This document shows, piece after piece, positions 53,567 through 61,862 of a DNA stretch of 64,000 bases. Position 1 is the first letter of the stretch, and each line of letters starts with the position of its first letter. The stretch is taken from NCBI GenBank assembly GCA_021613335.1, contig JAJTWR010000431.1, positions 930,001-994,000 of the forward strand. Reading direction: 5' to 3'. Both the position numbers and the translations under genes were made by a program. Origin of the DNA: Whitmania pigra (Eukaryota; Annelida; Clitellata; Hirudinida; Haemopidae). The notes under the pieces are model-generated. The model was not told the DNA's origin, did no database searches, and worked only from the letters and a program-made list of their open reading frames with translations.

Positions 53567-54985
53567 CTAGGGCCTGAATCGCAGAATGCCGTTCTTGCCA
53601 ACGAGCCAAACGGAATTGGTATCGCTGTCTACCCGAACCCGAAAGAGCAAGCCCGCATTCGTCGGCACAGTATACGATTGCCAACTCGCAGTGCCACCGT
53701 CCTTTGTATATTTCAAGAGCGTACCGGCGTTGGTAGTCTGGTTTCCGCCCGCGACCCAAACTTCATTGGCACTCACTGGCCATACTCCATAGAGGTTGAC
53801 ACCAGTACCAACGCCAGCGTCGACCAAGTTCCATTTTGTGCCATCGAAGTGCGCAACGAATCCCATGGTGCCAACCGTCCAGACGTCTGTGGCATTCACT
53901 CCTCGAATATCGCTCAGCCAAGCTCCTCCGTCGAACGCAGTATCAACCTCTGCAGAGGTGATCTTGAGACCCGTACTATTCGCGTTTTGCCATGCACCGT
54001 TATTTTGTTGGCGGTAGATAAAACCCGTTGCAGAATCCACGCCTTCGGGACCGTTACTAGTTATCGCTGCATAGGGATTTTGATAGCGGCCGACGAGCCA
54101 CTGGTCCGAAGGACTTGCTGCCCAGCCACTATAAAAATGCACGCTATAACTTGGCGGTGTCTGCAAGTTCCAACTTCCTCCATCCGATGGGAGAATGCCC
54201 AAGCTCCCAGTGCAGCCAGCAATTCTCAAATCACTAGATCCATCAACTCCCCAGAGCGTCTGAAAGTCATCATAAGTACCCCGGCCACTTAATAGTTTCC
54301 ACTCCGGGCTCGCTCCTCGAACGTAGTGGTAAACAGAGTAATTCGTGGAGGAACTCGCGCTGTCCCACCAGGACCCTCCTGCAATCCAGACATCATTGGC
54401 GCTGGTGCCGTAGACTGCATACACGTCTTGGGTGGTCCCGGCATCGAGTCGAGTCCATGTCGCGGCTTTGTCGGCCGGAGCGGTGTACCGAAGCACTGTG
54501 CCCCTGTCGCCCACAAACCACAGGTCGGACCCACTTGGCCCCCAGATGCCATTGATTGCGTTATTCACTGCCGGATCTGGCCGACACCAACTCCTGTTGG
54601 CATCATCGCAAGTCATAGGCTCCGGGAAATTAGCGACGATATTGGGCACGGTGACCGCCGTATTCTTGACCTCGATATCCCTCGTAGGCGGAGAAAATAG
54701 TAGCCCGGTCTTGGAAGGCTGAATCTTGTAGAAGCCTGGTTTGATATCCGCAAAAGAGTATTTCCCGTCGGCTCCGGTGGTGGCTGCGAGGTTAGTCGAA
54801 AGCGCAGTACCGCTCAGGGTGATAGACACATTGTCGACACCCTGACCGGTGATCGCTCCTCGCACCGCAAATGTCGAGGCACCAGACGTGCCGGAGTCTC
54901 CGGCATCCGGAGTCTGGTCAGACCAGCAGGCAATGAGTGAAACAGACAGCAGGCAGGCGTTCAAAATTTTGCCGTGACAATTCAC
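53567..54985 (-). CDS. Array lipoprotein G (one repeat; most diverged copy)
   Basis: The product is 472 residues from GTG 54985 with AGAGGA eight bases upstream. The lipoprotein signal ends LSVSLIAC; one transthyretin-like repeat follows (FAVRGAITGQGVDNVSITLS, TGADGKYSFADIKPGFYKI). The propeller-like domain starts AINGIWGPSGSDLWFVGDRG and ends VGKNGILRFRP, with SDQWLVGR and NGPEG in the middle. It has no long near-identical block with the others and lacks the stop-codon hairpin, so it is probably the oldest or least recombining member. First gene of the array. Confidence 0.85.
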   Translation of the reverse strand: MNCHGKILNACLLSVSLIACWSDQTPDAGDSGTSGASTFAVRGAITGQGVDNVSITLSGTALSTNLAATTGADGKYSFADIKPGFYKIQPSKTGLLFSPPTRDIEVKNTAVTVPNIVANFPEPMTCDDANRSWCRPDPAVNNAINGIWGPSGSDLWFVGDRGTVLRYTAPADKAATWTRLDAGTTQDVYAVYGTSANDVWIAGGSWWDSASSSTNYSVYHYVRGASPEWKLLSGRGTYDDFQTLWGVDGSSDLRIAGCTGSLGILPSDGGSWNLQTPPSYSVHFYSGWAASPSDQWLVGRYQNPYAAITSNGPEGVDSATGFIYRQQNNGAWQNANSTGLKITSAEVDTAFDGGAWLSDIRGVNATDVWTVGTMGFVAHFDGTKWNLVDAGVGTGVNLYGVWPVSANEVWVAGGNQTTNAGTLLKYTKDGGTASWQSYTVPTNAGLLFRVRVDSDTNSVWLVGKNGILRFRP

Positions 54986-55303
54986 GCTTGGGTCCTCTCT
55001 GTCGACTGGGTCTTTCGCGACCGCTACCAGATTATTCGATATAAAATCTTGCAAAATTAAAGTATTAAGAAAATTCATCATGGACCTGCACGGTGGGAGA
55101 GCAGCGGGTCGGCGGCACGCATCGAGGGGTTGCGGGCCTGCAGATCCAGAGCGGAACCGAAGAATTTTTCGACCGCCTGCTCCTACCCTCGCCTCTTCAT
55201 ACGCCAGAAGGAGTTGACGAGCGGACCGCCTGCGGCATAAAGGGCACGCTCCGCCCGCGGTGGGGCAGCGTCAACTTCTCCAGCACGCGCAAGGAGCGAA
55301 ATC
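54986..55303. other. Intergenic region between array and rpmH
   Basis: The 318 bases separate divergent genes. The array side (to about 55080) is AT-rich; the rpmH side is GC-rich. AAGGAG at 55291-55296 is the rpmH ribosome site. No dnaA, DnaA-box cluster or RNA gene was recognised. Confidence 0.5.
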
Positions 55304-55462
55304 GTGGCTAAACGAGTACCGACCTATCAACCTTCGAAGATCAAACGGAACCGCGCTCACGGATTCCGCAAACGCAACGCGACAAAGGCCGGCCAGGCCG
55401 TACTTCAGCGCCGACGATCGAAGGGGCGTAAGCGCCTCGTCGTCCGTGCGTACGAAAAGTAG
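55304..55462 (+). CDS. rpmH: 50S ribosomal protein L34
   Basis: The 52-residue basic protein starts at GTG 55304, seven bases after AAGGAG. It reads [20 protein letters not shown] and continues [17 protein letters not shown] to a terminal RLVVRAYEK. The pattern QPSxxKRxRxHGFRxR..T..G..VL..RR.KGR is diagnostic of L34. It begins the conserved rpmH-rnpA-yidD-yidC order. Confidence 0.96.
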   Translation: MAKRVPTYQPSKIKRNRAHGFRKRNATKAGQAVLQRRRSKGRKRLVVRAYEK

Positions 55463-55469
55463 TCTCGCC

Positions 55470-55835
55470 TTGACCTCCCGCGCTTTTCCCAAGACGGTCC
55501 GCCTCCTTCGGCGGGCGGAGTTCGGCATGGTCCAGAACCAGGGAATGAGGCTCAACGCGGGGTGCCTCGTGGCCCTCGTGTTGCGTAATGCGTCGCGGAA
55601 GGATGCTCCGTCGCGGGCTGGCTTCACGGTGTCTGGGAAAGTCGGCAACGCGGTCACCCGCAACCGGGTTCGGCGCCACTTGCGCGAGGCGTACCGACAC
55701 CAGCGGGCCACCCTGCCCCAAGGCGTCGACGTGGTGTTCATCGCTCGCCAGAGCGCCGCCGACGCCGATGGCGCGGCGTTGAAGCGCTCCGTCGACGAGC
55801 TGTGCCAAAACCTCGTCAGGAGATTCCGCTGCTAA
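55470..55835 (+). CDS. rnpA: Ribonuclease P protein component
   Basis: The product is 121 residues from TTG 55470, seven bases after rpmH. The RNase P protein helps the P RNA mature tRNA 5' ends. KTVRLLRRAEFGMVQNQGMR, AGFTVSGKVGNAV and the signature RNRVRRHLREAYR are conserved. Upstream in-frame sequence overlaps rpmH and is not family-like. Confidence 0.93.
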   Translation: MTSRAFPKTVRLLRRAEFGMVQNQGMRLNAGCLVALVLRNASRKDAPSRAGFTVSGKVGNAVTRNRVRRHLREAYRHQRATLPQGVDVVFIARQSAADADGAALKRSVDELCQNLVRRFRC

Positions 55836-56185
55836 GGACGCTCCGCCAGCGCCTTGTGGCGATACCTTCTCAGGTGCTGCTCGCCTTTCTCTGGGCGTAC
55901 CGGCGCCTGTTGTCGCCACTCTTGCCAGCGGCCTGCCGCTACCACCCCTCGTGTAGCGTCTATGCGCTCGGCTCCATCGCCACCCACGGCGCCCTCCGGG
56001 GCTCGGGACTCGCCGTGCGGCGCATCTGCCGATGCCACCCCTTCGCGAAGGGCGGCCTCGACCCTGTCCAGCCCAAGGATGGCGTGCCCGCGGCCACCTA
56101 CTTGAGAGCTACCCATCCTCGCATCGCCGACGAGCTGTCACGCCCGGCGCCGGTCGTCTTGGCGGCGCTCGGCCCGCATCACTGA
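55802..56185 (+). CDS. yidD: Membrane protein insertion efficiency factor YidD
   Basis: The 127-residue small amphipathic protein carries AYRRLLSPLLPAACRYHPSC, then SVYALGSIATHGALRGSGLA and RICRCHPFAKGGLDPV, the YidD core with three conserved Cys. It assists YidC. GTG 55802 overlaps rnpA by 34 bases; GTG 55856 is an alternative start. The C-terminal 30 residues are an extension beyond the core. Confidence 0.9.
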   Translation: MPKPRQEIPLLRTLRQRLVAIPSQVLLAFLWAYRRLLSPLLPAACRYHPSCSVYALGSIATHGALRGSGLAVRRICRCHPFAKGGLDPVQPKDGVPAATYLRATHPRIADELSRPAPVVLAALGPHH

Positions 56186-56193
56186 GAAAGTTC

Positions 56194-57924
56194 ATGGACC
56201 AACAAAAACGACTGTTCATCACCATCGCTCTCTCCTTTGGGCTGATATTCATCTTCCAGACCTTCGTGTGGAAGACGCCGCCGCCCGCACCGGGCGCAGT
56301 AGACGCCGGTACCGCGGCGGCGCCCGTCGCGGCCGCGCCAACGCCCGCTCCGGTGGAGCGCCCGCTCGTGGTGGCGCCGACTCCCACCGACCTCACCGCG
56401 CACGAATACGAGGTCGTGCGCCCGTTGCAGAAACTCCGCTTCACTACCGAGGGCGCAGCTTTGAGCAGCGCCGTGCTCCTCGGCAACCGCGAACGAGAGC
56501 CGCGCACCCTCACCCTCGCGGAAGGCTATCGGACCCTCCTCGGCAAGAAGCCGCCACCAGCGCCCCAGATGGACATGGCGCTCGTCCCCCCGGGCGGGCC
56601 GCCGCAGCTCGCGCTCGCCATCACCGGCGCGGCACCGCTTTCGGAAATCCAACGCTACGCGCTGAAGGAGCAAGGCCCAGGGCACATCGTCTTCACGACG
56701 AGGAGCGGCCCCTGGGAAATCGAGAAGAGCTACACGTGGAATCCGTCGCCCGCATCGCCGTCGAGCCCCGACAACTACTTGCTGGAGCTCCAGGTGGCAC
56801 TGCGCAACGCCTCCGACGCGAAGCTCGATGGGCAGCTCGTGGTTGAGACGATCCGCTCCATTACGCCGGAGCACGAGGAAGCGCCGAGTATGTTTGCGGG
56901 CATCGGCAACCAGGCGTCGGTCGTGTGCATGGTGGGCACCGACATGAAGCGGCACACGCCCCCGGGCAGCGGTGGCTGCGGTGGCGCGTCGCCGACCAGC
57001 TGGCGCGAGCCGGGCACCATCGGCCTCGTCGGCATCGACGTGCAGTACTTCCTCACGGCCCTGTGGCCGAAGAACGGCCCGGCCAACGGCGACTGCAGCC
57101 TCGTGGCGAATACGACCCTGCGCACCTCCTCCCTCGCGGAGCCGCTCACCGTCGGCCCTGGCGAAACGGTGCGACGCTCGTTTGGGGTCTTCTTGGGGCC
57201 GAAGGACCAAGCCCTCCTGCAGACTATCGACCAGAGCGGGCCCGGCATCTCACCCAACCTTGAGAAGACTGTCGACATGGGGATTTGGGCAGTCATCGCC
57301 CGCGCACTCGTGATGCTCCTGCGGATGTTCCACTCCATCTGCGGTAACTGGGGCGTGTCCATCATCCTCCTGACTGTCCTCGCGAAGGTCGTCCTACTCC
57401 CGCTGACCCACAAGGCCATGGTCTCCGCTGAGGCCATGAAGAAGCTCCAGCCGAAGCTCGAAGAAATCCGCAAGAAATTCCCGAACGACCGCGAGAAGCA
57501 GAACAGCGAGATGATGCGCCTCTACCAAGAGGCCAAGGTGAACCCGCTCGGTGGATGCCTGCCGCTCCTCTTGCAGCTTCCCATCTGGGGTGCGCTCTTC
57601 ACGGCGCTGCGGACGAGCTACGAGCTGTACGCGGAACCGTTCCTCATCTGGGGCGACCTCACGGCGAAAGACCCGACGTACCTCTTGCCGATTGCCTTGG
57701 GCGTGACGATGATCATCACCCAGCGCCTCCAGCCGCAGATGACCATGGACAAATCGCAGGCGGTGATGATGACCTGGATAATGCCAATATTCATCACGGT
57801 CCTGATGATGAGCTATCCGGCGGGCCTCGCGCTCTACATCTTCACCAACAACATCCTCTCCATCATCCAGCAATTTGCATTGCGGAAGTACCTCGAGCGC
57901 AACGCTGCGCCTGCCACTCCATGA
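56194..57924 (+). CDS. yidC: Membrane protein insertase YidC
   Basis: The product is 576 residues from ATG 56194 (MDQQKRLFITIALSFGLIFI). The first helix is followed by a Pro/Ala-rich linker and the periplasmic P1 domain, then the five-helix insertase core with NWGVSIILLTVLAKVVLLPL, PLGGCLPLLLQLPIWGALF and SYPAGLALYIFTNNILSI. It inserts proteins into the inner membrane with or without Sec. The stop overlaps the start of the next gene (ATGA). Confidence 0.96.
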   Translation: MDQQKRLFITIALSFGLIFIFQTFVWKTPPPAPGAVDAGTAAAPVAAAPTPAPVERPLVVAPTPTDLTAHEYEVVRPLQKLRFTTEGAALSSAVLLGNREREPRTLTLAEGYRTLLGKKPPPAPQMDMALVPPGGPPQLALAITGAAPLSEIQRYALKEQGPGHIVFTTRSGPWEIEKSYTWNPSPASPSSPDNYLLELQVALRNASDAKLDGQLVVETIRSITPEHEEAPSMFAGIGNQASVVCMVGTDMKRHTPPGSGGCGGASPTSWREPGTIGLVGIDVQYFLTALWPKNGPANGDCSLVANTTLRTSSLAEPLTVGPGETVRRSFGVFLGPKDQALLQTIDQSGPGISPNLEKTVDMGIWAVIARALVMLLRMFHSICGNWGVSIILLTVLAKVVLLPLTHKAMVSAEAMKKLQPKLEEIRKKFPNDREKQNSEMMRLYQEAKVNPLGGCLPLLLQLPIWGALFTALRTSYELYAEPFLIWGDLTAKDPTYLLPIALGVTMIITQRLQPQMTMDKSQAVMMTWIMPIFITVLMMSYPAGLALYIFTNNILSIIQQFALRKYLERNAAPATP

Positions 57925-58661
57925 GCTCTCCTGGCGACGCGCCGCCTTCACCGTTCCTGCGGCTCGACGGCGCCCAGAAGCTCTACATCTACTTGGGAGG
58001 GATTTTCGTCGCCTGCTTGCTCTTGGGCGACATCACCGGCGGGAAAACTATCCCCACCCCGCTCGGGCCAATTTCGGTGGGCATTCTGCCGTTCCCGGTG
58101 ACGTTCCTGCTCACCGACATCGTCAACGACTTCTACGGGGCCCGCGGGGCGCGCTTCCTCACCTTCCTCGGCTTCTGGATGGCCGCGCTCGCCTGGGTAT
58201 TCCTGCAGGGCTCCACGGCGATGCCGACCGACATCTCCTCGTATTTTTCGGCGCAGGAGTTCTCGAAGATTTTCGGCGGCAGCGCGATGCTCTTCGTGGC
58301 GTCGATGATTTCGTACCTCGCAGGTCAGCTCCTCGACATCCGCATGTTTCAATTCTGGAAGGCGCTCACCAATTCGCGCCACCTCTGGTTGCGCGCGACC
58401 GGCTCCACCATCACGAGCCAGCTCCTCGACACGGTCGCCATCAACCAGATGTTTTGGAATTGGAGCGCCTCCACGGCTCCGGAGAGCTTTCTGGGAAAGC
58501 TTGCGCACAGCGAGCGCCAGCTCTGGATTTTCCAGAAGATTGGCCGCGAGTACTCCATCAAGGTGGTGGTGGCCGTGCTGCTGACCCCGCTCATCTACGC
58601 GATGCACGCGGCGATTGTCCGGCGCTTGAAGCTCCACCCGGTCGCCGTGAGCAAACGCTGA
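57921..58661 (+). CDS. Queuosine-precursor-type (YhhQ/VUT family) transporter
   Basis: The product is 246 residues from ATG 57921 with six to seven hydrophobic helices. Family motifs are FVACLLLGDITGGKTI, ILPFPVTFLLTDIVNDFYG, TNSRHLWLRATGSTITSQLL and DTVAIN. YhhQ-type proteins import 7-cyano-7-deazaguanine-related queuosine precursors. It is translationally coupled to yidC by ATGA and converges on envC, leaving a 3-base gap. Confidence 0.87.
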   Translation: MSSPGDAPPSPFLRLDGAQKLYIYLGGIFVACLLLGDITGGKTIPTPLGPISVGILPFPVTFLLTDIVNDFYGARGARFLTFLGFWMAALAWVFLQGSTAMPTDISSYFSAQEFSKIFGGSAMLFVASMISYLAGQLLDIRMFQFWKALTNSRHLWLRATGSTITSQLLDTVAINQMFWNWSASTAPESFLGKLAHSERQLWIFQKIGREYSIKVVVAVLLTPLIYAMHAAIVRRLKLHPVAVSKR

Positions 58662-58664
58662 GGC

Positions 58665-59789
58665 TCAGCCGCCGGGCTCGGGGAGGAGCCAGGGGCGCGG
58701 ATCGAGGGGAGTGCTCCCGTGGCGCAGCTCGAAGTAGAGGCCGTCGCCCTTGAGGCTGCCCGTGTCGCCGACTTCGCCAAGTTTGGTGCCGGCGGCGACC
58801 TCTTGCCCGGCCGCGACCTCAAGTGCCCGCAGGTGGGCGTAGAGCGTGTAGTACTGCCCGCCGTGGTCGACGATGACCAAGTTACCGTACCCCTTCAGCC
58901 ATTTCGCGTGGACGACGCGCCCCGGAGCCACGGCACTCACCGGGGAACCGGCGGCCGCCCGGATGTCGAAGCCCCGCTGGATGGTGACGGTCTTGAAGTA
59001 GGGATTCTCGACGCGGCCAAACCCGGCGGTCACGGTGCCCTTGACGGGGAATGGGAGCTTCCCGCGGCGGGCCACGAAGGCGGCCCCGGGGCCAGTCTCC
59101 GCGAGCGCCTGGAGCTGGCCTGCGAGCTCGCGCTCGTTGGCTTCGAGCTCCGCAACGAGGCGGGTGCGGGTCGTTTCTTGGGCGCCGAGTATCGCTACGC
59201 TCTCGCGCAACTCCAGCGACTGGTCGCGGGCGGCTTCCTGCGCGAGCGCCACCGAGCTTACGAGCCGCTTGCCTTGCTCCTCAAAGCGGGCAGCGCGGCG
59301 GGCGAAGAATTCCCCTCGCTGGCGCAGGGCGTCGACCTCGGCGAAGCGCGCAGCGCTGCTCCGGACGAGCACTTCCAGCGCGCGGCGCCGCCCGGCGAGG
59401 CGCACGACTTCATCGGGCGTCGATAGGCCGCTGTTCCCGGAGGACTGCCACGAGAGCCGGTCGAGGAGCTGCACCAAGGGGATGAGCCGCACCCGCTGCG
59501 CGGCCGCCTCCCGCCGTTGCTGGCGCTCCTCGTCGCGGGCGGTTCGGGCACTCGCCGCAAGCCGGGTCGCCCGGCTGTCGAGGAGCTGCGCCGTCGCTTC
59601 GGCCCGGGATACCGCGCGCTGGAGGCCGTCGAGCGCGTCCAAAATAGCGCCCCGCCGCTGGGCGAGTTCGCGAGCGCGGGCGCGAGCACTCGCGATGGAC
59701 TCCTGGACGGCCCGGCGCTCTTCCTGCAACGAACGCTCGGGACCAGCGGCCGACAGCGCGACGAGCGCGGCGAGCAATTCTGCGCTCAC
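58665..59789 (-). CDS. envC: EnvC-like murein hydrolase activator with degenerate LytM domain
   Basis: The 374-residue secreted protein has a short signal (LLAALVALSAAGPERS), a long coiled coil (residues about 20-235), and a C-terminal M23/LytM domain from KLPFPVKGTVTAGFG to the end. Zinc-ligand positions are altered: the usual H-x3-D is RGFDI, and the final H-x-H region is LYFELRHG. This fits EnvC, which activates amidases rather than cutting itself. It overlaps ftsX by four bases, matching the FtsEX-EnvC partnership. Confidence 0.87.
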   Translation of the reverse strand: MSAELLAALVALSAAGPERSLQEERRAVQESIASARARARELAQRRGAILDALDGLQRAVSRAEATAQLLDSRATRLAASARTARDEERQQRREAAAQRVRLIPLVQLLDRLSWQSSGNSGLSTPDEVVRLAGRRRALEVLVRSSAARFAEVDALRQRGEFFARRAARFEEQGKRLVSSVALAQEAARDQSLELRESVAILGAQETTRTRLVAELEANERELAGQLQALAETGPGAAFVARRGKLPFPVKGTVTAGFGRVENPYFKTVTIQRGFDIRAAAGSPVSAVAPGRVVHAKWLKGYGNLVIVDHGGQYYTLYAHLRALEVAAGQEVAAGTKLGEVGDTGSLKGDGLYFELRHGSTPLDPRPWLLPEPGG

Positions 59790-60655
59790 GTCCGCATGAA
59801 CCTCCAGGCTGCGACAAAGCTCCCGGCAAGCCCAAGGAAGAGCCCAAGGGCGAGCTGCTCAAGGGCGATGCGCCGCAGCAGGTCCGAGGCCCAGGCGGGC
59901 TGCCCGCCGCCCAACGCTGTTACCGCGACAAACGACAACAGCGCCGCCAGCACGCTTGCGAAGAGTCCTTGGAGAAGGCCCTCCACTAGGTACGGCATGC
60001 GCACAAAGGTGGGGGTCGCCCCGACGAGGCTCTGAATTTCCAACTCCTCGCGGCGGCTGAAGATGGCGAGCTGGAGCGTCGCGGCCACGACGGCGACCGC
60101 CGTAGCGAAGATGAGCCCAAAGGCAAGGAAGGCGCCGCGTTGGAGGGTCCGCCCGAGGATGGTGAAGCGCTGGACCGCGTCTTCGCCATAATCGACAGTC
60201 TCGACCTCCGGCAGCGCAGAGAGCTCCCGGGCGAGTTGCTTCATCCGGTCGTTGTCGACGCCGGCCTCCGGCGGAAACGCCACTTCCACCCGCCAGGGCA
60301 ACGGATTCTCGCCCAGGTGACGCAGGGGCTCCCCTTTATCGCCGAGGGTCGCCGCGAGCCGCGCAAGGGCCTCCGCTGGGGCCACGGCGCGGGCCTCGCC
60401 ATAGCGTGCGGCGACGCTGCGCACGCGCTCCACCGCGTCTTTGGAAGGGTTCCCGCGAAGGTAGGCGACGAGTTCCCCCCGGCCTCCCAGCGACTTGAGG
60501 AGCGCATCAAGGCCCCGGCCACCGAGCCGCACCGCGCCATAAGCGGTGAGCGCGAGGGTCAGGGTGAGGACCGCGACCACATGCACGAAGGGCGAGCCGC
60601 GAATGCCGTCGAGCGCCGCGCGGAAGAAATATACGAGCTTGACCCGTGCGCTCAT
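59786..60655 (-). CDS. ftsX: Cell division protein FtsX
   Basis: The 289-residue membrane protein has an N-terminal helix (VAVLTLTLALTAYGA), an extracellular domain with LVAYLRGNPSKDAVERVRS and AFPPEAG, and three C-terminal helices (AFLAFGLIFATAVAVVAATL, EIQSLVGATPTFVRMPYLVE, ALGLFLGLAGSFVAAW). FtsX couples FtsE ATPase to periplasmic EnvC. ftsE, usually directly upstream, is absent; that side holds decayed sequence. Confidence 0.93.
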   Translation of the reverse strand: MSARVKLVYFFRAALDGIRGSPFVHVVAVLTLTLALTAYGAVRLGGRGLDALLKSLGGRGELVAYLRGNPSKDAVERVRSVAARYGEARAVAPAEALARLAATLGDKGEPLRHLGENPLPWRVEVAFPPEAGVDNDRMKQLARELSALPEVETVDYGEDAVQRFTILGRTLQRGAFLAFGLIFATAVAVVAATLQLAIFSRREELEIQSLVGATPTFVRMPYLVEGLLQGLFASVLAALLSFVAVTALGGGQPAWASDLLRRIALEQLALGLFLGLAGSFVAAWRFMRT

Positions 60656-60729
60656 CGCCTCCCGTTGTCCTATTCCTCGCCAAATTTCGCCAGTGAAATG
60701 CGCTTCCCAGGCGGCGTGGCGCCCTGCCG

Positions 60730-60836
60730 CTAGAAGGTGAGCCTGACGCTGAAGCGCGCGGTAAACTGCGACGGACTGAAGTGCGAAAGCATAAAGCTCG
60801 GCAACACGTTGCCGCCGGTGAGTGAGCTTGCCCGAT
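60730..60836 (-). pseudogene. TonB-receptor remnant, C-terminal piece
   Basis: The minus strand reads SLTGGNVLPSFMLSHFSP then SQFTARFSVRLTF and a stop. The ending matches the C-terminus of the intact receptor gene at 61863 (FSGRFSIRLTF), the last outer-membrane beta-strand. The rest of this copy is missing or displaced. Confidence 0.75.
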
Positions 60837-60872
60837 TTCGTGAAGAACTCAGATGTGTGAGAGACTGGTCAT

Positions 60873-61307
60873 ATGTTCGAGATGACCGATTCGACGGTGC
60901 GGCTCCGGGTCAAGCAGGCTGGTGTAGATTCGAAACGTGACCCCAATGTCCCCCTGACGAGTGAGGAACGCGTGGAGCTGACACGCCTTCGGAGGGACTT
61001 CAAGACGCTCACGCAGGAAAAGCTCGACGTCGCCAATGCGGCAATATTTACCGAAAATAAGGGGCGGTATGGCACTCCACCGGAGGAGGAGCTGCGTCGC
61101 AGTGGGACCCAGCCAAGCCAGAAGTATGTGGCTCGCTCAATGGCAAAGCTATCACGGGAGGCCCTGCGGGAACCGGTGGCACAGCCGAGCGAGATGTTCA
61201 GGTTCATCGAGAGCTCCAACAATGCAAGGAGGCTTCACTCGCAAAACAAGTCTTGCAGCCCGAACGAGTTTGAATTCAACTGGCGTTCATGCGCCTTGTT
61301 TACTTAA
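60873..61307 (+). pseudogene. Decayed IS3-family transposase (fused orfA/orfB pieces)
   Basis: The 144-codon open frame joins pieces of an IS3-type transposase. LTSEERVELTRLRRDFKTL is the OrfA leucine-zipper end; RYGTPPEEELRRSGTQPS with YVARSM resembles the OrfB segment around YGxPRIHxELR..G..V...RVARLM; SEMFRFIESSNNARRLHSQN then SPNEFE is the OrfB C-terminus. The catalytic DDE portion is deleted, so it cannot transpose. It lies between two pieces of a broken TonB-receptor gene. Confidence 0.72.
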
Positions 61308-61315
61308 ACTAGATG

Positions 61316-61610
61316 TACAAAAAGTCGGGGCAAGGCCACTGAGTCTCCGTTACATAGTCTATCGAAGATGTCTTGCGACTCCGATTGAAAATCACGGACA
61401 TGAATCGCGTACATCTTCGAACTTCCCTGCTAGGTGGGGTCCCAAGCCAGCGAAGTTCGCGGAGCGAGCTGGTTATTGAGCGTCATCCCTAGGCCGCCGC
61501 TGGTATTGAACAACTGCTGGTTGTCGTAAAGCGAACCGGCACTGAGTGTCATCTTGTCCGCGATAAACCAGCCATCCGGAGATGCTAGGCAGTGTGATGC
61601 AAAGCAGAAT
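61316..61610 (-). pseudogene. TonB-receptor remnant, middle piece
   Basis: The minus-strand reading DGWFIADKMTLSAGSLYDNQ, QLFNTSGGLGMTLNNQLAP, SLAWDPT and then QGSSKMYAIHVRDFQS aligns with intact residues around YDNQQMFNTNGALGLTLNNQ to GRSKIYASYGRYFESV. It contains a stop and small lesions. With 60730-60836 it represents one decayed paralogue split by the IS3 remnant. Confidence 0.75.
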
Positions 61611-61862
61611 TATTGGTCATGGGCTTCACTAGAATTAGTTGGTCGAGACGGGCAGGGTAGCAGTATCCACCCTACAAAGCCACTCGGTCAGCAATATCAT
61701 AATTGCGAGAGAGGCGTGTTGCTCAACGAAGTTATCTATCAGGTTGCTTGATTTTCACATGCCCAGATAGTGAATGTCGGGTATATTGCATTATTGGCTA
61801 CACATAGCAGGCTGTCGAGGGCCGACAAATAGGGGAAAAGTTCAATATTCAGACGCGACTTG
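61611..61862. other. AT-rich spacer without recognised gene
   Basis: About 250 low-GC bases downstream of the intact receptor gene. No convincing coding frame, terminator or repeat was seen. Confidence 0.4.

Noticed and set aside
60873..61307. 144-codon open frame considered as a functional small gene
   Set aside because: It is a fusion of IS3 OrfA and OrfB fragments with the catalytic core missing.
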